Shown here piece by piece: positions 1-57,374 of a DNA stretch of 64,000 bases. Made by a program: the position numbers and the translations under genes. The DNA lies in assembly GCF_964340395.1 (NCBI RefSeq), contig NC_135551.1, positions 9,876,379 to 9,940,378 on the forward strand. Reading direction: 5' to 3'. The DNA comes from Glandiceps talaboti. Taxonomy: Eukaryota; Hemichordata; Enteropneusta; Spengelidae. The notes below the pieces were generated by a model. The model worked only from the letters and a program-made list of their open reading frames with translations. It was not told where the DNA came from and searched no databases. Position 1 is the first letter of the stretch, and each line of letters opens with the position of its first letter.

Positions 1-628
1 GTTGTTGTTGTTGTTGTTGCTGTTGCTGTTGATGTTTGCAATGTACAAAGTTTAAAACACGGACTTAAAAAATGTTCATTTACATAGTTTTTCCAATTGG
101 ACAACATATACAAAACATATACAAATTCAAAATAAATACTCATTCATCATCCATATGGTAACTTGAATGTTAACTTTATAATCTACATTATTTAACACAA
201 GGGTAGTGTACTCTACTCTCTACACACATGGATTCAAAACGTCCTAATGTAGAAAAGCCCATAATTGTGGAAGCATATTGCATATTTACTAAAAGAATAT
301 AAGATTAACCAAACACTGCAGGCTGAACCGGTGTCTATTTGTTTCCTGTTCCACAAAGTACATGTTGTACACAAGAGGTAATTACTTGGGATATATATAG
401 CATATTTAGCAGACGACTAATGGATATTCATATGATGATGAAAAGCAATCTGGTCTACGAATTTGCTCGTACACGCACAAGCAGAAATACGCGTATGATG
501 GCGACAAAATATGTATTATGATGCAAATCCACTAATTCATATGGATCAAGGATAGACTTTAACTGGATAATTCCTTCAAATTATGTTTTTGCTTCGTTGA
601 AATTTTGGACGTTATTATTTAGGGACGA
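1..628. repeat. Left copy of a ~630-bp direct repeat (partner at 54,949-55,586)
   Basis: Starting in a GTT/GCT microsatellite, this block matches 54,949-55,586 almost base for base and in the same orientation. Shared landmarks include ATGTTTGCAATGTACAAAG, CCAATTGGACAACATATAC and GAACCGGTGTCTATTTG. Similarity ends after TTATTATTTAGGGACGA in both copies. The copy is cut by the window edge, so it may extend further left. The right copy lies about 390 bp upstream of the start codon of the receptor gene, so this copy probably marks the upstream region of a paralogous gene outside the window. Confidence 0.93.
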
Positions 629-3600
629 CCAGCCAGCAAGCCAGCTACGACAGTGAGTTTATTGACACATCCTGACTCTTCCATAATCATGACTAGCAAC
701 ACAAGGAAGTTCTTGCATTTTTCAGATTGTGTGCCTTTATCAGTCCAATCCGACACGATAGAAATAAATGTTAAAATCAGAACCTCAAAGTTACCAATTT
801 CACAACACTAACGATGTTGTGAGTGTATTACTGAATAAATCGTGAAGTTGAATACGTTTTTGTACGTTGTGGGTGTATATTTGTTGAATACGTATTAATT
901 TAACATCAAATACTTTCCTTTAATACTTACTTAGTTTGTATCAAGACATGTAACGATTTGGTAGTATGACGCGACCGACGTTCGTCTTGGTATGTGCTTT
1001 TGGGTGGTCATATGATGTGTTTTGTTGTTGTTAACGAATGGCGGAAACTGAGTTGCATCTAACTGTGCATACTCATTATAAATGTCATGAATCCGGACGT
1101 TTATCGTTAATGAACAGACTGAATATTATCCCTGCTACTGAATTTAGGACGAAGGAAGCTGATGTTCGAAAGTTAAAGGAGCTGATTGGCATTTAATGCT
1201 GTTGGGGCGAAGATAATTCACGTAGTCAGTGAGGCAGTGAACTTGATGTTGGGTCAAGTACCAAAGCCTATGGTCTTATACTTGATGTAGTATCGCATGG
1301 TCAGTGTAACGACAAACGCTTAAATTACTTTATCGTAGTATGTTTCAGTCATCAGTTCTACCAGAAGTTTGACTCGCTAATACTTTCGATTTCTTGGTGA
1401 ACTATTCTGTATATCCTCGAAGAGACCATGTGATTAATGGAAATGAGACACTCTTTTGACATCGTCGCATATAGCTATAGTGAGCCATGATCTGTACATG
1501 TGTTATGTTAACCATTTTCCGTTGAACATTTCCTGTAATTATCAACGACTGTGAACGCTATCCTGTGTGATTACCTTCATTGATTGATATTTCTTAACAC
1601 CGAACACTTTCCTAATTACCTAATTCTGCAATTGCTATTTATGGGCAGAGATTTACTTGCATCTTAAGGAATATGGTGTACATTAAATGCAGGCACGGCG
1701 ACGTGATCGGAAACTTTACTGTAGATACGATGACATGATTGCAGACATATTCACATAGTTCGAATTGAGTAGCACTCAAACATCATTGACAGCAATGAAA
1801 TTCACAAATTTCAGCCAATGAACATGGTTCTGTTATTTTCGTTAAGTACTGTTTCAGTGCTGAGAGAAGACGTAACACCAGGTACACAGTCTTTTTTGGA
1901 AACAATGCCACTGCATGCGTGACCACCTCGTCTTAGGTGGCGCACATCATACATGCGCGCAACTGAGGACGTTGCAGCTGGTGATTTGGTATTGACACCA
2001 ATTGGATAGGTTGCCATACTTTTGACAATTGTTTTAATTCAGAAATAGTTTGATGTTTTGTTTTGGGGAATCATAAAAAGAAATTGGCGTCTATTTATTC
2101 CGATATTGTATATAATTATGGTTTAAGCATTTACAGTATATCAACAATGGAAGCCAAAGATCATTTATTAACTGATAAGTGAAAATTCATTAAGCTTAAG
2201 AGAGGCATTCAGTTTGCATCTGGATTTATAAATGTGGTAATGTGGCTATGGTAATGACCTTTGTAGTGGCACAATGAAGTCAATTATTGAGAAAAAGGCA
2301 CAAGATAAATTTACATATTTAATAAATGTTTTGTCACTAGTCTTTACCTGCTTATACCTCGGAGAGCAATAACATCTGGACATGTCCCAAGAGCAATTTC
2401 AAGAACTTAGTAAACATACCCAATACGTGTATGAATTCAAAGGTCAACATTTCCCAGTCAGATACCAGCTACTCTATAAAGCATGTCCATTTGCCACATT
2501 GTCACTCTTGAACAATAGAGTATGAGTAGGCAGGTCAGGCACTTTTTTCAATGCACATATTGCTCATTAAATCTTCCAGACTTAGATAGATCTCGGTGAA
2601 AGAAAGAAAATGATACTTGAATGACTAAAATCGGACAGGAACTGTTGAAGATACAGATTTTTAAAGTATTAAATTTTCCGATTTTTTTCTGCCACCATTT
2701 TGAAATTTTGACAATTTGAGTTTCCTTCATTTTTAAACCATAGTTTCAACAAGAAAATGACATCTTAAGAGCATTTAATTTTTTTTTACATACAGAAAAA
2801 GTATTTGTAAACTTAGGCAAAGTGGCATTATTGCAAGTATATATCATATATGTGAATAAACGTACACTAAAATCACAACTTTGTCTAAAAACCAGGTGCG
2901 GCAGAAAACTGTTTTCCTGAAAAAGACCAAGTCCCCCTAATTACGTATGCATATTTCTTGTAGAGCTCTTTCTATTCATGCTATCAACATGAAATTTCGA
3001 ATTTGTATGTTTCAATGGGTGCTGAATCCAATGTCACCATTCAAAAACATTGTAATAGGGCTACAAATATGAGATTCCACAAATATGCAAATGAGGTGGC
3101 CAAATTATGCAAATGTACACGGAAAATGTGAAAGAGAATAAAATAAACTGTATTTATTATAATTAGTCAAGTTATCTTTGAATTTAAAAAAAAAAAAAAA
3201 AAAAAAACATTTTTGATTTTTCCAAAATTGCATATTTCTGATATGATCCTGTTACAAAAGACAAACTAGACAGTGATGTCTTCACCATGACAACCACTAA
3301 TGAACGTTTCAGTTCAGTTTTTCTCTGAAAAAAAGCAAGAGGAAATACTGTGTAAGTGTGGCATCTTTGGACCTGGTAATGTAGTATAGTACTATCATCC
3401 AGTCATACACACTTGTTTGAAGTAACTTTGAATCAACTTTAAAATGCACAATCATTCTCTACAGCATGTAAAAATTGAACCAATACTTTAAAAACAATTA
3501 TAAGTTGACAATAATTACAAGAAAATGAAAACAAATGAAGTCTGCATACGGATTTGTAAACTCTCCACAACATTACAACAGTGATATATGCTAGTGTACT

Positions 3601-4000
3601 GTTCTAATTTCAACTTACTGTAGTCTGTATACGTGTGACAAGTATCCAGGCCTAACGTCACACAAGTAGCGAAAATCATTAAATATCAAAATATTTTTTT
3701 TTATTTTGTACTTAAACATTACACAACACTTCTTCCTGACCATTTTATTATGGAAAAAAGTCAATATTGATCACTTTAACCAACTTTAAGGCCACTTAGA
3801 ACTAGTGGTATGTGACGGTCACTGCGACCTGGTACATGAACAATGGCGTCCTATTCACACTCAAACTCCACTCGCGTGTCGTTGCGAACTGATGGTTCAC
3901 TAGTAAAACTAAAATCGTTAGTGCAGAGGACTCGCTCATTAAAAATCACTAAAAAATACATGATTTGATAGAAAAAACACAAAATTTTAACATGAAAGTA
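629..4000. other. Intergenic, no supported gene
   Basis: AT-rich sequence with only short ORFs that lack domain signatures or convincing splice sites. It holds poly-A and poly-T runs (for example 3,188-3,207) and no long tandem repeat. A 68-codon minus-strand ORF at 1,811-2,017 has a balanced composition but no recognisable motif, so I did not call it. Confidence 0.5.
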
Positions 4001-4016
4001 TCGTTTACCTGAAATT

Positions 4017-4117
4017 CCTCGGGTTTCAGGTAGCAAATTGACTGCGAACTTGAACTTTGATTTCAAACGGCAATGAACGGCGGAGAATCGCCAGAACGAG
4101 GCTGTGACACATCGCAC
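4017..4117 (-). CDS. Possible first coding exon of an unknown minus-strand gene
   Basis: On the minus strand, a TATTTAAA element (around 4,129-4,138) lies just upstream of an ATG that opens a reading frame of about 33 codons. The frame runs to a plausible donor, TTTCAG followed by GTAAAC. The predicted peptide begins MRCVTASFWRFSAV, is rich in Arg and Lys with almost no acidic residues, and would suit a mitochondrial targeting sequence. No downstream exon was recognised between here and the left edge, so this may be a chance combination. The neighbouring sequence is unusually GC-rich for the region. Confidence 0.22.
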
Positions 4118-5019
4118 AATGTCATGACCTTTAAATAAGGGGTCATGTGTGTAGGTCAGGTGACACAGTCCCCTGCACTTCGAAAATGAAGTAAGGAAGT
4201 GAAAACGGCCGATTTTTACCGCCGTGCGCAGTTGAATAAATGTCGTTTTTAAGGTATTTTTTTTGGATTGCTTCCAAAATTTACTAAAAATTATTTTAGC
4301 AGAAATATTGACCTTATAAATGTGAACAAAAAGATGTTTTAAAAATCCGACTTTTCAAAGCAGAGATATTGTCTTGTAAATGTCAGGGTTTATGCTGTGA
4401 ACACACAGTGGCAGAAAATTTTTCAGTGCGTCTGACCTGCCTAGTATGAGTATAGCTATCCATTTGAAATGCAAGTGTTGTAGCAGTATCGAAGTTGAAG
4501 TGTTGTTGGGAAACATTGTTCGAGTGATATACAGCCTGTTGACCACATAGATTTTGATTTACAACATATTTATTTCACAGGAAAGAATACACCTCAGACA
4601 TACAAACGAGTTTACTGTAGATATCACAGTGTCCTAGTACAGGCAAATGCTACAGTTTAGGTATTCGAAAATACGAGTCAAGCCTGCAATATGCCTGGTA
4701 TTCTCGCATAATAACAATTGAGAAATTCAATGTAGATGCGTGTAACATCATGACTAATAATTAACATTTGAACTTGGCACTTCTTCGTTTGGAGTCATGG
4801 CTCCAACAGCACTAAATACATGTATTTTGGTATGTGGAAGCAGGCCCGTTGCCCCCAACCTTTTGCCCCCTGGCCTTTTCCCACCCGGTCATTTTGCCCC
4901 CCTTATCTGAATCGAAAGTACTTTCAGAGAAACTTAAATTTTAGTTTTAATCGACATGAACACAGTAAATTACAATAATACTGTTATCGCATAATACAAA
5001 TAAGAAAAGAAGTATGAAT

Positions 5020-6480
5020 GCTTAGGTGCAAATATCACATTCACATTGAATACACTAACCATTCCTAACGATGTGAGTGCACACTTTTTAATGATAGCAC
5101 TGGGTATACAATTTCAGAATGTATTCAACAATTTGCTATATGAAGGAGAAAGTCAAAGCCTGTCCTACTTGAAAGCCTACCTCTATGAATATATATGTAT
5201 AGATACTTGTCTCTAGATAAACGCTTCAGTAGCTATCAGCTATTCTTCTATACACATTCAACATGAGCGTCAAATGTCAAGGTAGAAAAAGAAAGCTTAC
5301 CCTTGATTACATATGTGTACAGATATTGCTGACAACTGAACTTGAAATAACTATTGCTATTGAATACATCTACCTAGCTAGAAATTGGTCTTGAAATAAC
5401 TACAAACTACACTAACCAAGGTAACATTGCGCTAAACAGTTGACATTTGAACTTGTAATGACATAAATGTAACCACGTCACCCAGACTTAACCCTACTAA
5501 CTAACATTGCAACTTACTGTTGACACCTGAGCTTGTAAAAAATACGGACTAAATCAATCTGAGTAAAATCACATATACCAGTTGTTATTTTAATTTTAAC
5601 TATTAATCCATCAACCCAGGGAACATTATGTCTAACAGTTGACCTTTAAACTTGACATTTCTAATAATAAACCGACGTGGGTAACAACACATGTAACAGT
5701 TGATCATCGAACTTGAAATAACTATTAACAGCATCAATCATTCATACCAGCTAACAAATATACTTGGTAACTATTGACTCCATAAACATATCTAATACCA
5801 TTCCTTAACAGTGGACATTTGGACTCGTCCTAACTTTTTACCATGTCAACCTAGCTTACATTAATATAAACCCAACAGTTGACAATTGAACTTGAATTAA
5901 CTATTAACAGCATCAATGTAGCTAACATCATTCATACCAGCTAACAAATGAACTAGGTAACTATTGACTCCATAAACATATATAATACCATTCCTTAACA
6001 GTTGACATTTGGACTCGTCATAACATTTGACCATGTCAACCGCTAGCTAACATTGATATAAACCTAACACTTGAAATGTAAACTCGAAACAACTATATAA
6101 AAAACTATATGTTCTTTTAATCCAAGATGTCAAGTTGTAAATTACCCTTAACTTGACATAAGTAACGGCATTTAATATCACATTCAACAGTTATCATTGG
6201 ACTTGAGATAATTAATAAATGAACTATCAGTCTTGCTAATGCCACAGTTCTCATGTGAATTAATAGTCAATAGTCAATTTCTGAACTTGGTATAACTATT
6301 GACAAAGTCAATCTTAGAAACAGCACATTGAACAGCTGACCTTGAACTTAATGTAACTATTGACAAAACCAACCTGTCCAATGAACATCATAACCAAGAC
6401 TTGATCTTTGAACTTGGCATATAAATTGACATCATTAATTTAATTCATATCACGACTAGAATATTTGACATTTGAATTTC
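5020..6480. repeat. Degenerate tandem repeat, AACAGTTGACATTTGAACTTG-type units
   Basis: The motif AACAGTTGAC(A)TTTGAACTTG recurs irregularly, about every 60-110 bp. It is joined by AATAACTATTAACA-like and CATCAA-CTAGCTAACAT-like pieces. One longer segment is nearly duplicated (5,720-5,840 against 5,905-6,030, sharing CATTCATACCAGCTAACAAAT). This is an old, diverged satellite with no coding potential. Confidence 0.7.
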
Positions 6481-7002
6481 AACATTCCATAATTTATCAA
6501 CAATATACACACAAAAGTACAAATTATCGAGACATATATTGGTGAATTAATACATAAATAATTATGAATCGCTAAGCTTAGTATATATGTGAAGAGAATG
6601 TATGGCACTAAAGTTTTGCCCGAATTTGAATTTATTTTCAGGGACCATTTTCAGTTCATGCAGAAGTGCTTTCATATCACGATTTTAAGTAATTGCAGCG
6701 TAACAAAACTTTCAATCAAAACTTTTATAGGTACATAGCATGGTCATTTATGGTGTTCAGAGTCTATATTTAAGTTTATAGCAGTAATGTTAATAATTTA
6801 AATAACAATTCTTTCGATTAATCGATTGCACAGAACAACATTAACTGGATGTTACACATGGTCACATGTTTTGGCATATTTGTCTCTTCTTTCAGCATTT
6901 CTTTCTCTTCGACTGGTCTTTTTCGGCTTCCTTGATTCTGCTTTTAGGTTTTTGGATTGCATGCCTGCCATTCTACTTGCTCTTTTGGTTTCATCTGTCT
7001 TT

Positions 7003-8805
7003 TTATTTAACATGGCCGGTTCTTCTAACTTCTTCTCTAACTTCTTTGCAACTTGTGTCGGCTTTTCGGTCTCCTCTCGATATTCCTACATCCTCTTCTT
7101 TACCTCTGGCTATGCTTCCTCGCCTAAAGACTTTTTTGTCACTTCCTTTGGGCTGATCAAATTTCTTCCCTGACTTCTCAGGTATATTCGCTTTTTCTGT
7201 GGTCTGTTCCATTAACATGCATGCTTCCTCTTTACTTAACTTAATCGTCGTATGCCTTTGTGCCAATTTTTCTCCTGTTTTATTCATAGACTCTCCAGTG
7301 GGTTTTCTTTCCCCTTTCATCGCAACCTTGGTCTTATCTCTTGTTTTATTTTATTCCTGTCTGGGTTTACTCTCCTCTTCCTTTGGCAAAACCATCTCGT
7401 CCATTGCCCTATCAGTTTCTTCCTTTCGTTTCTTTGCCTTTTCCAATGACATGTATGTCTCTCGCATTTGATTCTTTGTCTCACCTCGTACTTTCCTTGT
7501 AACTTTTTTCCCATACCTTGGATTACCAATCTCTTCAATTGGATGCCCTTTGTCTTCCCTGTGATGGTCTGTGTCTTTCTCATCCTTCTTTGTTGCATTC
7601 ATTGTATCTGGTGACTTTTCAAATGACTCTACTTTCTTCTCCAGTGTCTTTTTCTTAATTTCTCTTGACCTTGACTGTGCTTTTCCCTTTCCATGATTTT
7701 CTATCTTTTCTTCCGACTGCTTCGCAGTTTCTGTAGATGGGGTGTTTTGCTCACGGGGTATCTCTGTTTTACCACTTTCATCCTTTATGTCGTCCCTTTC
7801 ATAGTGTTTTTCTTTCTCTGATTTGTTTTTTTCCTCCTCTGGCGTCTTCTTTAACTCCTTCAGGGCTGGCATTCTTTCACCATGTTGATTCTCCGTTTCT
7901 TCCACTGTCTTATTTCTGTCTTTTTCAGGCTTCTTAGCTTCTTCCTTCAACGTGTTTGTTACTTCCTTTGACTTAGGTGCTTCTTTCCCTATATCTTTCG
8001 TTTGCTTCCCCGTCTCCACTGTGACTTCCTTTAACTTCTTTTGCTTCTGGGGCTGCCTTGTAATTTCCTTCGGCATTGCCTTTAGTTGATCATTCAACAG
8101 AAATGCTCCATAGCATACAGCCTGTGAATAATATTATTAAACAAAATGTTCAGTACCTCTGTTTATTGTGGTTTAATTTCAATCTTTTTTTTTTTTTAAA
8201 TTAAAAGAAGCATTTAATACCAATAAAAAATGTAAATGAGAAATTGGAATGTGTTCATTTGAAAAAAAAATATTCGAACTTATCTCGTTTCCCGAAGGTT
8301 AACTCAATCGTTTGAGTCAAAAATATAATTTCATTTGAAAAGAAAACGTAAAACACAGACTTTGTTAAAAGCAACATAATTTCCGATAATTTATGGTATT
8401 GATACTATAACACGTGATAACATGTCACTCCATACGCTTTCCATAATGTTTATATGTTTTAAAACTGTTGTTTGTTTTAAACCGTAGGAAATACTGTTGT
8501 TGAAAGACATAAAGCTATTCATATAAGGTCTATGTGAAAACTTACAGCCGAATCGGATTTATCAATAACTACGTTGTCAACGTTCATGTTGTCATAGTAA
8601 TATTTTGCACCGTGAAGAACTTTCACTGCGGTATGCAGATCTTCAATAACTCTTTCAGTATCAGCTGCTTTAAAGCTTTCCCATCCATTGAAGTCTTCTA
8701 GTTTTATCATTGTATCCAAATCAACACTGTGGAAGTTCTGTTCCATACAGAGTCGAGATTTACCTGTCATTAGCAAAAGCTCTCGTTTACAAGTAATCGG
8801 TATTC
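7003..8805 (-). pseudogene. Kinase-like fragment with Lys/Glu-rich tail; partial gene, in-frame stop
   Basis: Two exons fit well. Exon A is 8,546-8,805, with acceptor TTGTTTTTCATAG and donor GCT|GTAAGT (phase 1 in, phase 0 out). Exon B is 7,351-8,121, acceptor TTATTCACAG, phase 0. Exon A carries a helix-like stretch VIEDLHTAVKVLHG followed by YDNMNVDNVVI, which I align to the kinase catalytic loop (HRDLKPENVLI) with Asp replaced by Asn. The exon junction gives AVCYGAF where DFG is expected. Exon B is about 250 residues of Lys/Glu-rich low complexity, ending in TAA at 7,351-7,353. The same frame then continues open with the same composition to about 7,003. No N-lobe exons fit in the ~1.1 kb before the neighbouring receptor gene. 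It may therefore be a truncated duplicate or pseudogene. The kinase assignment is tentative. Confidence 0.42.
8122..8545 (-). other. Intron between the two kinase-like exons
   Basis: AT-rich sequence bounded by GTAAGT (reading from 8,545 downwards) and a TTATTCACAG acceptor. It contains poly-T and poly-A runs and no further signal. Confidence 0.4.
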
Positions 8806-8860
8806 CTATGAAAAACAACAATAACAAGTCTTCATAGGAGAGAGAGTCCCAATCCCTCAA

Positions 8861-9934
8861 ATGTGACTAAATGGAGACATGCTTTAAAGGAAATTGGTGG
8901 CAACAAATAAATACACGAGCACCATAAATGATAATTGTGTATCATTCTTTTTTGTAATACTACCTGTAAACAAGATTTAAAAGACATTGGCGACATGTAA
9001 ACACAATAATGTGTCTGTGATAGGCAGGAACTTTGATTTTGATAATTGACCATGAAGGTCAAAGTCAAAGGTCAAGGTCCCCACAGATAGCTTGCATCTG
9101 ATAATATGGGGGTAGGACATAAAGCTATTATTTTGGGGGGTATACATTACGAAATATTTATTTTCAACTGAAATATGGACACCATTCAGTCAAATTTGCA
9201 GGCATCAAAAAACAAACTGACATGCGTATGACTCACATAATATGTCGCCGTTGTGTCAGTTGTGAAGAAATGATGTGTTATGGTGGGATGAACGCATGCA
9301 TGCATACACGGACGGTCGATTCGGACGTACAGACGGAGCCAATTGTAACATGGGGGGGGGGAAAGAGAAGTCTACACATAAACACACACTTTGTTTTTAG
9401 TGTCAATGAATCATTCTGTATTTATAATTTGATAACCATAATTAAACTATAAAACAATACATAAACTGCCACTCTGACGGATTTCAATATTATTGACTAA
9501 GTCACAATTTCAGCTTCTATAATAACACTATTTTGATTGTGCAAACTATGTTGGCTATTTGATCTTGAAGATGAAAGTCGGTGTCAAACGTCTACTTCTT
9601 CAATAAATATGTGAGTAGCTTTTTATTTGTATTAGATGTTCTCCTTTTAACTTTAAATGTCATAATGCAAATCGTGATTGGTAATTTTGTTACTTTAATT
9701 ATCTTAAACTGATGCTTGTCCGTCATCAAATTCATGTAAGTGTTTGAAATGTTGGAAATGCGGAAGAATGAATAGGTTGTTTACCACTCAACTATAGTAA
9801 TACATAATTGCTGAACCGAGTTTGATGGTCGAAAAACGTTTTTATTTATGTAAATATTTATTTCAATTAAATCATTTATTCATAGAGAGGTCATAGGTCA
9901 ACTTTGTGCTTCCTTGATATATTGAAAACAAGTA
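8861..9934. other. Intergenic spacer, no gene seen
   Basis: Holds the 3' flank of the receptor gene and a stretch of dispersed-repeat character around 8,870-9,080 (GGTCAAAGTCAAAGGTCAAGG). There are short poly-G runs, at 9,353-9,361 for example. No ORF is supported. Confidence 0.4.
9841..9880 (-). terminator. Polyadenylation signals of the receptor gene
   Basis: AATAAA on the minus strand occurs at 9,875-9,880 and again at 9,841-9,846, about 55-95 nt after the stop codon at 9,935-9,937. This is the expected spacing for a short 3' UTR. Confidence 0.55.
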
Positions 9935-54564
<44,630 letters not shown>

Positions 54565-54948
54565 TGTGTTTTTCGCCGCTGTACGTTAAAAAACGCTAAG
54601 AAAGTGGCATTTTCTTTCGCAAACTCTCCATTTGACGCAGGATATCAGGAGAACGAACTGTAAGCTATGTCTCTAGACGTATCAACTACAAGACAGATGG
54701 TTGGTACGTAAAAGTGGCCATATGGATGAAAATTGGCTGTTTATCTTGGAACTTTAGATAATTTATAATACAACCCATACGTTTTTCTACTTGGAAATAC
54801 AATGTGAGCGAACATATATGAAGTCCTTGTTTGTAACTCAATGAATTGTACAACATCTAACAAAGTGTAAAATAATTATTATTGTACGTACAATGACATT
54901 TTTTATAATACTTTCAGTTTTTGGGGGGATTATTTGTTCGGTTGTTTT

Positions 54949-54952
54949 AGTT

Positions 54953-54987
<35 letters not shown>

Positions 54988-55586
54988 GCTGCTGCTGCTG
55001 CTGCTGTTGATGTTTGCAATGTACAAAGTTTAAAACACGGACTTAAAAAATGTTCATTTACATAGTTTTTCCAATTGGACAACATATACAAAACATATAC
55101 AAATTCAAAATAAATACTCATTCATCATCCATATGGTCTCTTGAATGTTAACTTTATAATCTACATTATTTAACACAGGGGTGGTGTACTCTACTCTCTA
55201 CACACATGGATTCAAAACGTCCTAATATGTAGAAAAGCCCATAATTGTGGAAGCATATTGCATATTTACTAAAAGAATATAAGATTAACCAAACACTGCA
55301 GGCTGAACCGGTGTCTATTTGTTTCCTGTTCCACAAAGTACACGTTGTACACAAGAGGTAAGTACTTGGGTTATATATAGCATATTTAGCAGACGACTAA
55401 TGGATATTTAAAAGATGATGAAAAACAATCTGGTCTATGAATTTACTCGTACACAGGCAAGCAGAAATAGGCGTATGGCGACAAAATAGATATTGTAATG
55501 CAAATCTACTAATTCGTATGGATCTAGAATAATTCCTTACATATTTTTACTTCATTGAAGTTTTGGGCGTTATTATTTAGGGACGA
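54949..55586. repeat. Right copy of the ~630-bp direct repeat
   Basis: Starts in (GTT)n(GCT)n and runs to TTATTATTTAGGGACGA, matching 1-628. Differences are scattered substitutions and small indels (for example five GCT in place of alternating units). Confidence 0.93.
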
Positions 55587-57374
55587 AAAACAGCACATCT
55601 TAACATTGTATTTATTTTCGGGGAAAAGAAAATAACTCTCTATATCGAAAATAACGTCCACTGTTCATTACAGTGGAAAGTATGTGTCTATGTGCTTACA
55701 TGTCTCGTGATTCAGTAAGTAAACCTTGAAAATCATATACATTCCCATTAATCTGGCAGACCATTCACAACTGAATAAAGTGATCCCATTTTAAGTGTTC
55801 AAATATATATTTTTTTAATAAATGTTATCATTTTCCGTTGAGGCTTAATATCTGTTTTTGGTTATAACCCAAATGTTTATATACCTATAAAAGAAATCAT
55901 TCCTATGAAAGAATGACATGTAATTGCAGTTTTCTATGAACAGATGGTCGACCATATTTCATCTTGAATTTTCACAGTTCTCCAGAACCATCCATAGTTT
56001 CCACGTTGAGGGCAACCTTCATTTCCCCAGGTATCCCAGTCATTAGCGACAACTCCAAACAAATACAAACGCCCTTCCCATACTTTCAGGAACGGGGCCC
56101 CATCGTGACCATAGCAACGATGTTCACCATCATCTCCATCCACGTGACCTGTACAGAAATAGTGTTTCTTGTACGGCCAATCATCGTCGACATTGTTCCG
56201 ACATGTTTGCCAGTTTTGAATCCGTAATGGGATTCTCTGCAGTTTCGTCTGGTAACGGTTATTAGGATTCAATTTAGCCCAGCCTATGGTAAAACCGTAG
56301 GTGCCTTCAGATGCACGCACTTCCATCAAGAACTTCATCAGTGGGAAGACACACTGGTCTTACGTATCTACTAAATGTAACATCATGACTAAGTTTGACA
56401 AGACAGAGGTTATCTTCCGATGATGCGATACAATATGTACCATTATAGTAAAACATTTGTTCATGTTCCTCTACCTTATCAGACTCTGTTTTCCCAAGTC
56501 TGATAGTCACTCCTTCCCAGGAAACTTCAACCGTTGATCTCAGTCTTGCAGCGCTGACGCATGTTGCAGATGTGAGGATAAATCTATTACTTAATATCAC
56601 TCCGCTGCAGAACGGTTGGTTTGTGTTTGTATCCCATATCATCGCTATCCACGGCGCTTTTAGTGCTGTGACGTCATAATCATCCCAGGATTCATTGAGG
56701 AGATCATTGAGGTGAACGTCCCCTCCAGACCAACCACCACAATCTACGGATTTGAAAACAACATCAATTCTTCATTCTTGTGGTTATATAATGGGCACAG
56801 CTAGTAAGAGTCTAGGAACTTTACTGAAGAGAATTTTCCAATTTATCTCAACAGAATCGATAGTAGTATAAATTGTATATTTGTTAGTAGCTTTGAATTT
56901 CTATATATTCGCTTCCCTTGCTCTTATTACTAGTATGTTTTGTTCCAGTATTTATAATTCTAGTTTTATGGAAATGTAAACTAACAAAGTCTACACCACA
57001 TTGTAGACACGAACGTGTTTTTATTCTATAAAATTATTAACAGTTCTGTTAGATATGGATTTTACACAATAGGTTTTCCTAATCATCATTGTGCGCTGCA
57101 AGTGGGTAACAACATCATCCTGATTTTAGAACTACGTTTTCCCTTCAATAAATCTATTAGTGATGTTTTAGTCAGAAATTTTCCCATAAACCATTGAAGG
57201 AAAATCCAATTTTAAAGTTGACTGTAAAGTATCAAATTGAATTGCTATGTTAACAACAAAAATTCCTTTCTAAGTTGATAGCAGTAATCAATACAATGTA
57301 TTACTAAATGCAGAACTACGACCTGGCTGGATTTTGCTTTTAAATTGGAGTAATCACTACAGGTGTACTAAAGG

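Noticed and set aside
6826-7471. Plus-strand ORFs with hydrophobic Phe/Leu/Ser composition at 6.8-7.5 kb
   Set aside because: They are antisense shadows of the Lys/Glu-rich minus-strand frame (AAG/GAA codons reverse to CTT/TTC).
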